DNA of 64,000 nucleotides from G963702155 sp963702155. GTDB lineage: Bacteria; Pseudomonadota; Alphaproteobacteria; Micavibrionales; Micavibrionaceae. Of this stretch, positions 53,705-63,637 are shown in pieces; position 1 is the stretch's first letter, and the number at the start of each line of letters is the position of its first letter. The position numbers were made by a program, and so were the translations under genes. The notes below the pieces were generated by a model. That model was given only the letters and a program-made list of their open reading frames with translations. It was not told where the DNA came from and searched no databases. The stretch lies in assembly GCA_963702155.1 (NCBI GenBank), contig OY969717.1, positions 806,001-870,000 of the forward strand, given 5' to 3'.

Positions 53705-54484
53705 ATGAGCGTTCTAAATGAAATCTGCGATAAAAAACGCGCATATGTGAAACACAAAAAAGAAAAGAGGCTTTTGTCTGAACTCTTAAAAGATATCGAC
53801 CACCTTCCAACACATACGCGTCCATCTTTTATAGATGCTATAAAAAATAATAAAAAAACTGCCATTATTGCAGAAATTAAAAAAGCATCTCCGAGTAAAG
53901 GCATTATACGTAAAAATTTTGATCCTGTAATGATAGCTGAAACATACAAGAAATATGGCGCTACCTGTTTATCTGTACTCACAGATGAGCCCTATTTCCA
54001 AGGTCATGATAAGTATTTTAAATCCATTCGCGGGTCAAACGACCTTCCAATGCTCCGCAAAGATTTTATGATTGATCCATATCAAATATACGAATCAAAG
54101 GCTTTAGGAGCCGATTGCATCCTTTTGATCATGGCAGCTCTAAATGACACATCAGCTCAAGAGCTTTATAGTTTATCCACAGAGTTAAACATGGATGTAC
54201 TTATAGAAGTTCACGATGAAAAAGAATTAGAGCGCGCCTTAAAACTATCCCCAAAGATGCTGGGTATTAATAATCGCAATCTAAAAACATTAGATGTCGA
54301 TACAAATACGGCTTTAAATTTGGCTAAAAACCTGCCGCAAGAAATTATTAAGGTCGCAGAAAGCGGGATATCAGAAAAAGAAACAATTGATCGATACATT
54401 CAAGCAGGCTTTGACGCATTTTTGATTGGCGAATCCTTGATGAAACATGATGATATCGCTGCAAAATTGACGTCGCTGTTATAA
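53705..54484 (+). CDS. trpC: Indole-3-glycerol-phosphate synthase
   Basis: This 259-residue TIM-barrel enzyme has IIAEIKKASPSKGIIR (catalytic Lys and Ser), LSVLTDEPYFQGHDKYF, LGADCILLI, LGINNRNLKTLDVD and AESGISEKETI. It closes the indole ring in tryptophan synthesis. The gene ends the trpG-trpD-trpC run. No trpF, trpA or trpB is in the window; they must be elsewhere. Confidence 0.97.
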   Translation: MSVLNEICDKKRAYVKHKKEKRLLSELLKDIDHLPTHTRPSFIDAIKNNKKTAIIAEIKKASPSKGIIRKNFDPVMIAETYKKYGATCLSVLTDEPYFQGHDKYFKSIRGSNDLPMLRKDFMIDPYQIYESKALGADCILLIMAALNDTSAQELYSLSTELNMDVLIEVHDEKELERALKLSPKMLGINNRNLKTLDVDTNTALNLAKNLPQEIIKVAESGISEKETIDRYIQAGFDAFLIGESLMKHDDIAAKLTSLL

Positions 54485-54515
54485 AAATAAAATTTAGTGA
54501 CTTGACACAGAACAA

Positions 54516-54530
54516 GAACTAAAATAGAAC
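54516..54530 (+). promoter_or_regulatory. LexA (SOS) box upstream of lexA
   Basis: GAAC at 54516-54519 and GAAC at 54527-54530 are separated by exactly seven bases (TAAAATA). This is the direct-repeat SOS box known for alphaproteobacterial LexA. A further GAAC lies at 54510-54513. A likely -35 TTGACA at 54502-54507 with 17 bases to TAGAAC puts the box over the promoter, so LexA would repress its own gene. It is about 64 bases before the lexA ATG. Confidence 0.82.
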
Positions 54531-54593
54531 AAATGGTGTATATTCAAATTATTTCACTGCGTTTAAGGTTTATAAAAAAATTTGAGGACAATC

Positions 54594-55289
54594 ATGCTTA
54601 CCAAAAAACAACGCGATTTACTCGTTTTCATCCATAGTAAAATGAAACACAGCGACGTAGCACCATCTTTTGAAGAAATGAAAGAGGCGCTCGGTTTAAA
54701 ATCAAAATCTGGAATACACCGCCTCATTACTGCGCTTGTTGAACGAGGCTATATCGAACGCCTCCCTCATCGTGCGCGTGCATTGGAAATAAAACGCCTG
54801 CCAGATGATATAAAATCTCAAAATACAACTATTTCTAATAATGAAGGAGATAAAACAAATGTGTCGCCATTCAAAACACTTATAGATAAACCACAATATA
54901 ATATTATACCGCTCTATGGTAAAATTGCGGCAGGCACACCAATCGAAGCCATCGCCAGCGAAGTCGATACTATATCCATGCCGCCGGATATGATCGGTAA
55001 TGCAGGTCATTATGCCTTGTATGTAGAGGGGGATTCTATGGTTGAGGCCGGTATTCATGATGGCGATACAGTCATTATTGAAAGACGGGAAACCGCTAGT
55101 AATGGAGAGATTGTTGTAGCACTAGTTGATGATGAAGAGGCCACGTTGAAACGCTTCCGGCGCGCCGGCAATAAAATTATTTTAGAGCCGGAAAACCAAA
55201 CTTATGAGCCACAAGTACTCGATCCATCACGCGTTAAAGTGCAAGGCCGTCTTACCGCTCTTATGCGCACATATAAAAATATGAATTAG
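54594..55289 (+). CDS. lexA: SOS repressor LexA
   Basis: This repressor of 231 residues has an N-terminal winged helix (LTKKQRDLLVFIHS, SGIHRLITALVERGYI) and a C-terminal self-cleaving domain. Cleavage is expected at A113-G114 in KIAAGTP. The catalytic Ser148 is in VEGDSMVEAGI and Lys186 in EATLKRF. I chose the ATG at 54594, with GAGG at 54584-54587 in front, over a TTG four codons upstream. It has its own SOS box. No recA is in the window. Confidence 0.96.
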   Translation: MLTKKQRDLLVFIHSKMKHSDVAPSFEEMKEALGLKSKSGIHRLITALVERGYIERLPHRARALEIKRLPDDIKSQNTTISNNEGDKTNVSPFKTLIDKPQYNIIPLYGKIAAGTPIEAIASEVDTISMPPDMIGNAGHYALYVEGDSMVEAGIHDGDTVIIERRETASNGEIVVALVDDEEATLKRFRRAGNKIILEPENQTYEPQVLDPSRVKVQGRLTALMRTYKNMN

Positions 55290-55306
55290 AAAGGCATTTC
55301 AAAATA

Positions 55307-57617
55307 CTATTGAGAAAAATTATTATTAAGACCGCTCCATAAACGCATACCGCGCCGCTCTAAACCACTTTCAATAGTAAATGAAGGATCAGATATTTCA
55401 ATCTTAAGACCATTCGAATGCGTAGTACCGATATCTTTCATAAACATGGCTAAATACCCCTGACCTTTGATATCAAATAAATCGTAGACTTTTGCCTTAT
55501 TGGTGCATTTAGGCAACGGTACAAAAGAAAAAATCACGTCAGCATACGCGCATTCTTCATTAAAAATAAGAGGGTCTTTCACCCAAGAGATTTGTAATTT
55601 AGAAGTATACGTTTCTTCATTGTTTTTATTGATATCAATACGACAGCCATACACATCACATTGTGATAAAGAATCAATATTTAATAAATCCGAGCTATTA
55701 ACGCCTATTAACTTAAAACCATCTCGATAATTATAATACTCACTCCATTGATCTTGTATAAAACGCCCTTTTCGCTTTTGCGAAACTTCAAATTGCTGAC
55801 TTTTATAATCTCGCGCCAACATCATCGGCGGATCATCTAAGACAATAAGAACCGGCTTTTCATATGCTATAAAACACCACAAACTAATAATCCAAAATCC
55901 CCCCCCAACATAACGAAACTTCGTTTTAAAAGCGTATAATATAATAAACCCTATCATCCCCAAAATAAGAACAGATATCGGTGCCCCGCCCATATAAAAA
56001 ACCGACCCGGGAATATTTTCAACAAATACAGATACATCAATTAGTATATCAAGCGGCCATGACATCATTTTTATAAATAAGGCTTCCAAACCAAACAAAA
56101 AAGCCACCATTGCAACAACAATAACCGGCATAATAATGAATGCCATAACTGGCATTACAATAATATTTGAAAGCAGGCTATAAACGCCGATTTGCTGAAA
56201 ATGAAAAAGCGCAAAAGGGGCGGTTGCAATGGTCGCTACAACTGTTGTGACGCTTAAACCCAAAAAATAAAGCGCAAGACGTTTTAAAAAACCGGACTGC
56301 CTATAAATATGTATCCAGAAGATTCGTGTTGAAATCATAAAACACAATCAACATAAAAACCGCGGCAAACGACATATGAAATCCCGCGTTCAGCAAACTT
56401 TCAGGAAAAACAAGTAAAACTAAAAATGCGGCAAACGCCCACAAGCGTAAAGAAAGAGGCGATCTATCCAATATAATCGCAACAAAAGCCACAGATGTCA
56501 TAAAAAGTGCACGTTGTGTCGGGATGCTAAACCCCGCCAATCCGGCGTATAAAAAAGCCGCCAGTATAGCCGCTGTTGCAGCTATTTTTTTAACAGGTAA
56601 TTTAAGCCCGCCATCTGGTATCAAAACCAGAAAAAGCCGAACAATAAAAAATACAAAACTTGAGAAAAGCCCTATATGAAGCCCGGATATAGCTAACACG
56701 TGTGCAAGCCCGGCATGCCGCAAAGCATCTTTAGTATCATTTGAAATGGCCGCCTTCTTTCCAATCATAAGCGCCATGGCTAAGGCCGCGCGGTCCCCTT
56801 TTAAAACTGAGTGTATACGTGACGAAATATACAGGCGCGCAGGTTCAAACAAACGCCGTAAATCCCACACACCGTTCGCGCCATCATAGGAATTAACCTT
56901 ATCTAAACGGTAAACAAAGCCAAGCGCGCCTATGCCTTGAAAATAAAGATAGCGAGCAAAATCAAAACCGTCCGGATGCGCCGCGCCCGAAGAAGCATGA
57001 AGCTGCGCCAAAACGGAGATTTGATCTCCAATTTTAAAGTCCCCGCCCATGCGCATTGTCAATCTGACTTTACGCGGCGTTTGATTGGCATTAAGTTTTT
57101 CTATTTTTAGAGTATCAAGAATTACGCGCACACCATTGCCGCCCGTGTGTTCAATAGCTTCAACCCGTCCACTTAAATTTACTGGCCCAAGATCCCGAGT
57201 TAACATTGGTGTATAAACGCTATGTGAGCGTAATTGCGCACTTTCAAATCCAACACCCATTAAGAAAATAAGAAATGTTATTTTTTTATACGGAAATACA
57301 ATAAAAAAACTTACGGTAAAAATAAGAACAAAAAAGCTTAAAACCCACAAGGGCTCAAAATCTAGGGAAAAGTACAGGGCAATACCGCCTGCAAGAAAAA
57401 TTGGCATCCAAAGAAAAAAGTGGTCGTTTTGATGCTCCACTTCTGTATGTATAATATTTTTTAAATAAAGAATCACGAAAAAATCAATTTTAAAAACCTT
57501 AAGGTCAGCTATAAAGTAAGCATTTACATGACATACATCACTATCGTAAGGTTGCTTTGCTAAACACTGCTTCGGATAATTTATAACACCACGAAAATAA
57601 AGCAATTTAAAGAGCAT
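55307..57617 (-). CDS. comEC: ComEC/Rec2 DNA-uptake channel, interrupted by a frameshift
   Basis: Two overlapping frames join into one protein of about 769 residues when one extra T near 56333 is removed (restored junction VFYDSTRIFW). The N-terminal part has several membrane segments and a soluble DUF4131-type domain (VNLSGRVEAIEHTGG, DQISVLAQLH). The competence domain has GKKAAISNDTKDALRHAGLAHVLAISGLHIGLF. More membrane segments follow to about residue 560. The C-terminal metallo-beta-lactamase domain found in longer ComEC proteins is not apparent. It forms the inner membrane channel for single-stranded DNA. It converges on lexA. Confidence 0.88.
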
Positions 57618-57663
57618 ATCTTAAAGTCGCCGGTTTGAAACCCTATATAAGAAAAATTTTAAA

Positions 57664-59064
57664 ATGACCATAATAACCCGCTTTCCGCCATCCCCAACAG
57701 GATTCATGCACATTGGTACAGCCAGAACGGCTCTATTTAATTGGCTTTACGCTAAAAAAAATAATGGGAAAATGCTATTCAGAATTGAAGATACGGATCG
57801 CAAACGACATTCCGAAGACGCCGTCACTGCATTAAAACGCGCAATGGAATGGCTAGAGCTTGATTGGGACGGCGATATCGTATCTCAATATGAATCCCAA
57901 CCCCGCCATAAAGAAATCGCGCATACTTTACTCGCAAAAGGCAAGGCTTACAAATGCTTTTGTACAAGTGAAGAGCTTGACACCATGCGCGCTGAGGCCA
58001 AAGCCGAAGGAAAGCCGACATTCTACGATCGGCGTTGGCGGGAAAACAGCACGCACCCTGAAAACACACCCTATGTTATCCGCATCAAATCGCCTCTGGA
58101 TGGTTCATCCACGGTTCACGACTCTGTTCAAGGAGATATCACAGTAAAAAACGATCACTTGGACGACTTTATAATCTTGCGCTCTGATGGCTCTCCCACA
58201 TATATGCTGGCTGTTGTTGTGGATGATCATGATATGGGCGTGACCCATGTCATCCGCGGTGACGATCATATCAATAATACATTTCGTCAAAACGTCATTT
58301 ATGATGCAATGGGCTGGAATATTCCACATTATGCACATGTTCCTTTAATTTTAGGGCCTGATGGTGCAAAAATGTCAAAACGTCATGGCGCGGCCAGCGT
58401 TGAAGAATACCGCGATATGGGATACCTCCCTGAAGCCATCCGTAATTACCTACTCAGACTTGGCTGGAGTCATGGTGACGATGAAATTATCTCAGACGCA
58501 CAAGCTATCAAGTGGTTTAATTTAAAAAATATAGGAAAATCACCATCACGCTTTGATTTTGACAAGCTTGAACATATCAACGCTCACTATATTAAGGAAG
58601 CTGATAACAACCGGCTTATAAAGCTGGCAAAGCCATTTTTAAAAGAGCGTCACGGTATAGAGCTTGATGAAACAGGCAAAAAAAGATTACTGGAAGGTGC
58701 AGATGAATTAAAAGACCGCGCAACGACGCTTCTTCAGTTTGTTGATGAAGGCGCGTTTTATGCCAAAACTCTGCCACTCAGCTATAATGAAAAGGCGAAA
58801 ACGCTTATCCAAGAAGGTAAAGCCACCTTAAAAAATCTTATAGAAAGCCTGTGTAAAGATAACGAGTTTACAGCAGAATCTGTACAATCGACCTGTAAAG
58901 ATCTGGCAAAATCAAACCATGGTGGAAAACTGGGCAAAGTTGCAATGCCCCTGCGCGCCGCGCTTACCGGAACGACAGTTTCCCCATCTGTTTTTCAGGC
59001 CGCCGCTATCCTTGGCAAAGACGAAACCATCGCCCGTTTGAAAGCGGCCATTGATATTGAATAA
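57664..59064 (+). CDS. gltX: Glutamate--tRNA ligase
   Basis: This 466-residue class-I aminoacyl-tRNA synthetase has the HIGH-type motif FPPSPTGFMHIGTARTALFNW, FRIEDTDRKRH, VIRGDDHINNT, and the KMSKR motif GAKMSKRHGA. No zinc-site cysteines beyond KCFCTSEE are seen. The C-terminal anticodon-binding helical domain is complete. It charges tRNA-Glu and may also charge tRNA-Gln if a second copy is missing. It starts 46 bases from comEC on the opposite strand. Confidence 0.96.
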   Translation: MTIITRFPPSPTGFMHIGTARTALFNWLYAKKNNGKMLFRIEDTDRKRHSEDAVTALKRAMEWLELDWDGDIVSQYESQPRHKEIAHTLLAKGKAYKCFCTSEELDTMRAEAKAEGKPTFYDRRWRENSTHPENTPYVIRIKSPLDGSSTVHDSVQGDITVKNDHLDDFIILRSDGSPTYMLAVVVDDHDMGVTHVIRGDDHINNTFRQNVIYDAMGWNIPHYAHVPLILGPDGAKMSKRHGAASVEEYRDMGYLPEAIRNYLLRLGWSHGDDEIISDAQAIKWFNLKNIGKSPSRFDFDKLEHINAHYIKEADNNRLIKLAKPFLKERHGIELDETGKKRLLEGADELKDRATTLLQFVDEGAFYAKTLPLSYNEKAKTLIQEGKATLKNLIESLCKDNEFTAESVQSTCKDLAKSNHGGKLGKVAMPLRAALTGTTVSPSVFQAAAILGKDETIARLKAAIDIE

Positions 59065-59246
59065 ATTTTTCTAAAAAAATTGCGAGAGAGCATTTGATAT
59101 TGCACTGCAAACAGAATAAGATAAAATTTCAATTCCAGCTGGTTATGTCTTCCATACTGGCGCGTGTTCTTTAATCAATTCGTAATCTAGACAACATACA
59201 CTGATACACGTTTTAAATATCATAATAATATAAAAAGGGTAACAAC

Positions 59247-60566
59247 ATGGCCACAAATGAAAATGATGTAAATGGCAAAACTTTCACGCTCACTAATGAT
59301 GAGACTGGTGAAAGCGTAAAACTGCCGGTTAGGGAAGGAACATGCGGCCCTAGCGTTATAGATATCCGCGGTATGTACGCCGAAACCGGACATTTTACAT
59401 TTGACCCTAGCTTTACGGCGACGGGCAGCTGTAAATCACGCCTCACCTTTATTGATGGGGAAGAAGGTATCCTGATGCATCGTGGCTATACAATCGAAGA
59501 TCTCGCAGAAAAAAGCTCGTTTTTGGAAGTCGCATATCTGCTTTTGCATGGCGAATTACCAGATGCAAAACAAAAACAGTACTTTGAACGCGATATTACA
59601 ATGCACACCATGGTGCATGAGCAAATAAACTATTTTTTCCGCGGCTTTCGTAGGGACGCACACCCCATGGCCATCATGTGCGGTGTTGTAAGCGCGCTTT
59701 CTGCATTTTATCATGATTCACTCGATATCTGGGATCCCGGACAGCGGGAACTTTCCGCATTGCGATTAATTGCAAAACTGCCAACATTGGCCGCTATGAC
59801 ATATAAATATTCCATCGGGCAGCCATTTGTTTATCCTCGCAATGACCTGTCGTTTTCAGAAAACTTCCTCTATATGTGTTTTTCCGTTCCAGCAGAGCCT
59901 TATAAGATAAATCCCATACTTGCACGCGCCATGGATAAAATCTTCATTTTGCACGCCGACCATGAACAAAATGCGTCAACGTCTACTGTACGTCTTGCCG
60001 GCTCATCTCAGGCTAACCCCTTCGCATGTTTGGCCGCAGGAATAGCCTCCCTTTGGGGTCCTGCACATGGCGGCGCAAATCAGGCCGTGCTTGAGATGTT
60101 AGAGGAAATAGGTACCAAAGACCGTATTCCCGAATTCATCGAACGCGCTAAAGATAAGGACGACCCATTCCGCCTTATGGGTTTTGGTCACCGCGTTTAT
60201 AAAAATATGGATCCACGCGCAGGCGTTTTAAAACAATCCGCAGATGAAGTGTTGGAAGATCTCGGAATTCATGACGATCCAATGCTCGAAATTGCTATGG
60301 AGTTAGAGCGCATTGCCTTGCAAGACGAATATTTTGTGAAACGAAAACTCTTCCCAAATGTTGATTTCTATTCTGGCATTATTCTAAAAGCCATGGGCTT
60401 CCCGACCAGTATGTTTACTGTACTATTCGCCGTTGCCAGAACCGTTGGCTGGGTATCTCAATGGAAAGAAATGATAGAAGAGCCCTCTCTTCGTATTGGC
60501 CGCCCTCGTCAACTTTATGTTGGCCCTGCAAAACGACCATATATTCCGGTTGAAGACCGTAATTAA
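59247..60566 (+). CDS. gltA: Citrate synthase (type II)
   Basis: This 439-residue enzyme makes citrate from oxaloacetate and acetyl-CoA. It has the N-terminal domain of the NADH-regulated bacterial type. Catalytic His residues are in LHADHEQNASTSTVR and FGHRVYKNMDPRA; the Asp is in PNVDFYSGIIL. A 182-base gap upstream of it should hold its promoter, and a terminator follows. RBS-like AAGGG lies just before the ATG. Confidence 0.97.
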   Translation: MATNENDVNGKTFTLTNDETGESVKLPVREGTCGPSVIDIRGMYAETGHFTFDPSFTATGSCKSRLTFIDGEEGILMHRGYTIEDLAEKSSFLEVAYLLLHGELPDAKQKQYFERDITMHTMVHEQINYFFRGFRRDAHPMAIMCGVVSALSAFYHDSLDIWDPGQRELSALRLIAKLPTLAAMTYKYSIGQPFVYPRNDLSFSENFLYMCFSVPAEPYKINPILARAMDKIFILHADHEQNASTSTVRLAGSSQANPFACLAAGIASLWGPAHGGANQAVLEMLEEIGTKDRIPEFIERAKDKDDPFRLMGFGHRVYKNMDPRAGVLKQSADEVLEDLGIHDDPMLEIAMELERIALQDEYFVKRKLFPNVDFYSGIILKAMGFPTSMFTVLFAVARTVGWVSQWKEMIEEPSLRIGRPRQLYVGPAKRPYIPVEDRN

Positions 60567-60589
60567 TAAAAGAGGTTTTTATAGTTTTA

Positions 60590-60624
60590 AAAAAAAGAGC
60601 GCCTGAATAAAGCGCTTTTTTTTA
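60590..60624. terminator. Bidirectional terminator between gltA and lpxB
   Basis: AGCGC (60598-60602) and GCGCT (60612-60616) form a hairpin followed on the plus strand by eight T; on the minus strand the matching run of six T is reached after one extra base. It lies between convergent gltA and lpxB and can end both transcripts. Confidence 0.82.
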
Positions 60625-60641
60625 CTTTCAATATAAAGGAT

Positions 60642-61814
60642 TTAGCCAGAAACTTTAACGCCGATAATTTCAAGCACACTATCCGCTGCTTTCTCAGATG
60701 GCAATCTCTTTTGCTCAACACCCAATTTCTCCGGCAATTGTGCAAATTTTTCAATTTGTTCTCTTTGCTGATCTTTATCCTTAATCAATGCATACAAAGC
60801 CTTGCCAAGATCAAAAGGATTACATTTATTTTGCAACAATTCCGGCACAACACGCTCATTTGCAATAATATTCATCAAATGAACAAATTTAACCTTAACC
60901 AGCATACGTATAACCAATGCCGTTAAAGGATGAATTTTATACGCTACTATGTGCGGTACTTTCGCATACGCAAGCTCTAAACCCACCGTACCGGATGCCG
61001 CAATCGCAACATCACTTGCCGCAAACGCATCCCATTTGCGCGCGCGATCCGGTATAATATAAAGAGGCGATGGCCAATCGCTCATTTGGGACACAACATT
61101 AAATTCCATATTAGGAAGAGTTGGTACTACAATATGTGCATTTGGAAACTGTTCTTTTATAAAAAAAAGCGTGTCTTTAAAAATAGGAATAAGCGTTTTT
61201 AACTCCAATTCGCGGCTTCCAGGTAAAACGGCAACCACCAGATCGTCATCCGCAATTTTATAATCTTCGCGAAATCCAGCCCGATCTCCATCTGCGTGTC
61301 TTTCTGCTAAAGGATGTCCAACAAACTGCGCATCCAACTTATATTTAGTAAAGAATTTTGGCTCAAACGGATAAAGACATAAAACATGGTCATACACTTT
61401 TGCCATATGCTCCGCACGGGCCGGACGCCAAGCCCAAACAGTTGGCGCGGCATAATGAACCATTTTGGGCTTTACCTTGCCTCTCTTTTTTAAACGATCA
61501 GCAACAAAAAAATTAAAATCTGGAAAATCAATTGTAATAACTACATCTGGTTTGGCACGTTCAATTTCTTCTACAACACCGTTTATGATCTTAAGCAAAC
61601 GCGGCAACTGCCATAAAACCTCCCAAATACCAACAATATTCAAATCGTCCAAAGGCAAAAGACTATTAAACCCTTCATCTTCTTCCATCAACGGGCCACC
61701 AATACCTACAAACTCTATCGGCTCCGGACTGCGCACGCGTAAGCTCTGCATTAAACGGGATCCAAGGGAATCGCCTGAATGCTCGCCCGCTATAAAGAAT
61801 ATTTTGTTGCTCAT
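60642..61814 (-). CDS. lpxB: Lipid-A-disaccharide synthase
   Basis: This 390-residue GT19 glycosyltransferase joins UDP-diacylglucosamine and lipid X to form the lipid A disaccharide. Motifs are IFFIAGEHSGDSLGSRLM, EFVGIGGPLM, VITIDFPDFNFFVAD, HYAAPTVWAWRPARA and LPGSRELELKTLIP. It follows lpxI with a 50-base gap and ends at the bidirectional terminator. lpxA, lpxI and lpxB are in the order of the pathway. Confidence 0.96.
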   Translation of the reverse strand: MSNKIFFIAGEHSGDSLGSRLMQSLRVRSPEPIEFVGIGGPLMEEDEGFNSLLPLDDLNIVGIWEVLWQLPRLLKIINGVVEEIERAKPDVVITIDFPDFNFFVADRLKKRGKVKPKMVHYAAPTVWAWRPARAEHMAKVYDHVLCLYPFEPKFFTKYKLDAQFVGHPLAERHADGDRAGFREDYKIADDDLVVAVLPGSRELELKTLIPIFKDTLFFIKEQFPNAHIVVPTLPNMEFNVVSQMSDWPSPLYIIPDRARKWDAFAASDVAIAASGTVGLELAYAKVPHIVAYKIHPLTALVIRMLVKVKFVHLMNIIANERVVPELLQNKCNPFDLGKALYALIKDKDQQREQIEKFAQLPEKLGVEQKRLPSEKAADSVLEIIGVKVSG

Positions 61815-61864
61815 AAAACCTTAAAGTTAGTTATAAAATAGGCTTTGTATAAAGATAACATAGA

Positions 61865-62752
61865 TTATGACTGCGTTATATCCTCAAGATCAAAACCAAG
61901 TAGAAATATTTTATGTTTATCTGCTGTTTTAATAACGGCTTCTCGGTCAATAATAATACTAGAATTCGCATGTACAACAACCCCTGCTAAATCCGCCTTT
62001 GCTGCCGCAATAATTGTGTCAACACCAATTGCAGGCATATCCAGATCACGATCTTGTTGCGGTTTGCACGTCTTAACTAAAACACCTTTACGTCCCTTGC
62101 GCGTTAGATTTTTTATGCGCTTGAGGAGGCCATCCGTTCCTTCAGCGGCTTCAACTCCTAACACGATACCTTCTTGGACAACAACCGATTGACCAACATC
62201 ACATCCACCTAAAATTTGAGATACCTCAAACCCACGCTCAATATCGATAAAATCAGTTTTTTTAGGGGAATGCTTACCCAAAACACCCTTAGGCATCAGC
62301 AAAATGTCTGCAATTTTGTGCGCGCCATGAATCCGAAAGCCTTCCGCTTCTAAAAAACTGCGCAACGCCTTTAGCACACCATCATCCCCAAGCGCTTTAA
62401 ATCCGGTCTTAGCAAAAAATTCTGCTGTTTTAAAATCAGGCCGCATCTCTACCAAACTCGGCCGCCGGATCGAGCCAACAATAACAAGATCCTTAATACC
62501 TCGCTCCTTAAGCGTATTTATAATACTGCCTGCGGCACCAATACGGTTAACAATATGGGGGTATTTTTTATATAGATCAAAATCCGCCTGTCCTTTAAGC
62601 ACAACAATAAAAGGATCAATTTTTTTTTCCAAACAAGCTTTTGCTACAATATCAGGCACAATACCGCCGCCCGCAATAATGGCGATAGACTGCGGTAAAA
62701 CACAATCATAGCCATCTACATCATTTTCTGACTTTATCTCTTTGGCTGACAT
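61865..62752 (-). CDS. lpxI: UDP-2,3-diacylglucosamine pyrophosphatase LpxI
   Basis: This 295-residue enzyme is the alternative to LpxH, hydrolysing UDP-2,3-diacylglucosamine to lipid X. It starts SIAIIAGGGIVPDIVAKAC and has KDLVIVGSIRRPSL, LGDDGVLKALRSFLE, VVQEGIVLGVEAAEGTDGLL and DMPAIGVDTI. LpxI is the usual form in alphaproteobacteria. It overlaps the end of lpxA by 19 bases. Confidence 0.94.
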   Translation of the reverse strand: MSAKEIKSENDVDGYDCVLPQSIAIIAGGGIVPDIVAKACLEKKIDPFIVVLKGQADFDLYKKYPHIVNRIGAAGSIINTLKERGIKDLVIVGSIRRPSLVEMRPDFKTAEFFAKTGFKALGDDGVLKALRSFLEAEGFRIHGAHKIADILLMPKGVLGKHSPKKTDFIDIERGFEVSQILGGCDVGQSVVVQEGIVLGVEAAEGTDGLLKRIKNLTRKGRKGVLVKTCKPQQDRDLDMPAIGVDTIIAAAKADLAGVVVHANSSIIIDREAVIKTADKHKIFLLGFDLEDITQS

Positions 62753-63525
62753 AATGGAAAACGGCTTTTATGCCGCGCAAACGCAATAATCGCATCTATG
62801 GTCTCATCACCGGCAAAATCTTGCTCAACTTGCTCAATACGTGAATCAAGCGTACCTTCTCCGCCGAATAATTGGTTAAACGCCTTTTGTAAATGTCTTA
62901 TATCCTGTTTTTCAAAACCACGGCGCTCAAGTCCAATCAGATTAAGCCCCGCTAGAAACGCACGTTCTCCCTTGACGCGGCCATACGGTATAACGTCGCT
63001 TTCAACGCCGGACATCCCACCAATAATTGCATGATCGCCAATGCGAATAAATTGATGGACAGCTGATAAGCCGCCGATAATCACATGATCACCAACTTCA
63101 ACATGCCCCGCAATCGTTGCATTATTAGCTAAAATCACACGATTTCCAACAATACAATCATGTGCAACATGCGCACCCATCATAAAAAGACAATCATCAC
63201 CAACCATTGTTTTCATAGCGCCGGATTTCGTACCAGGATTCATCGTCACATGCTCACGAATGACATTGCGTCTTCCAATAATAAGAGCAGACGGCTCCCC
63301 GTCATATTTCAAATCTTGCGGCGCACTACCAAGCGATGCAAATGGAAATACGGTTGTACCTGCGCCAATATGGGTACGCCCATCTACGCATACATGGCTT
63401 TTCAAAACGACATCATCATCAATGCGAACATGCGCACCGATAACACAATAAGGTCCAATACGCGCGCTATCCGCGATATTAGCGCCTTCTTCAATAATGG
63501 CTGTTGAATGTATATGTACGCTCAT
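62734..63525 (-). CDS. lpxA: Acyl-ACP--UDP-N-acetylglucosamine O-acyltransferase
   Basis: This 263-residue left-handed beta-helix enzyme adds the first acyl chain in lipid A synthesis. It has many hexapeptide repeats (IADSARIGPYCVIG), GRRNVIREHVTMNPGT, MMGAHVAHDCIVGN with the catalytic His, and ANNATIAGHVEVGDHV. I use the ATG at 63523-63525; a TTG lies one codon upstream. The short C-terminal helical part is complete. fabZ is 112 bases upstream. Confidence 0.96.
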   Translation of the reverse strand: MSVHIHSTAIIEEGANIADSARIGPYCVIGAHVRIDDDVVLKSHVCVDGRTHIGAGTTVFPFASLGSAPQDLKYDGEPSALIIGRRNVIREHVTMNPGTKSGAMKTMVGDDCLFMMGAHVAHDCIVGNRVILANNATIAGHVEVGDHVIIGGLSAVHQFIRIGDHAIIGGMSGVESDVIPYGRVKGERAFLAGLNLIGLERRGFEKQDIRHLQKAFNQLFGGEGTLDSRIEQVEQDFAGDETIDAIIAFARHKSRFPLCQPKR

Positions 63526-63637
63526 CAAAAAAACCTAGGAATAAAATGCAAAGATACTAAAAAGACTAATAATATAGAAAAACAAAAATTCCACAAATCA
63601 CGCTTTGTTACGCGATATTTCTAGAAAGATTATTAAA

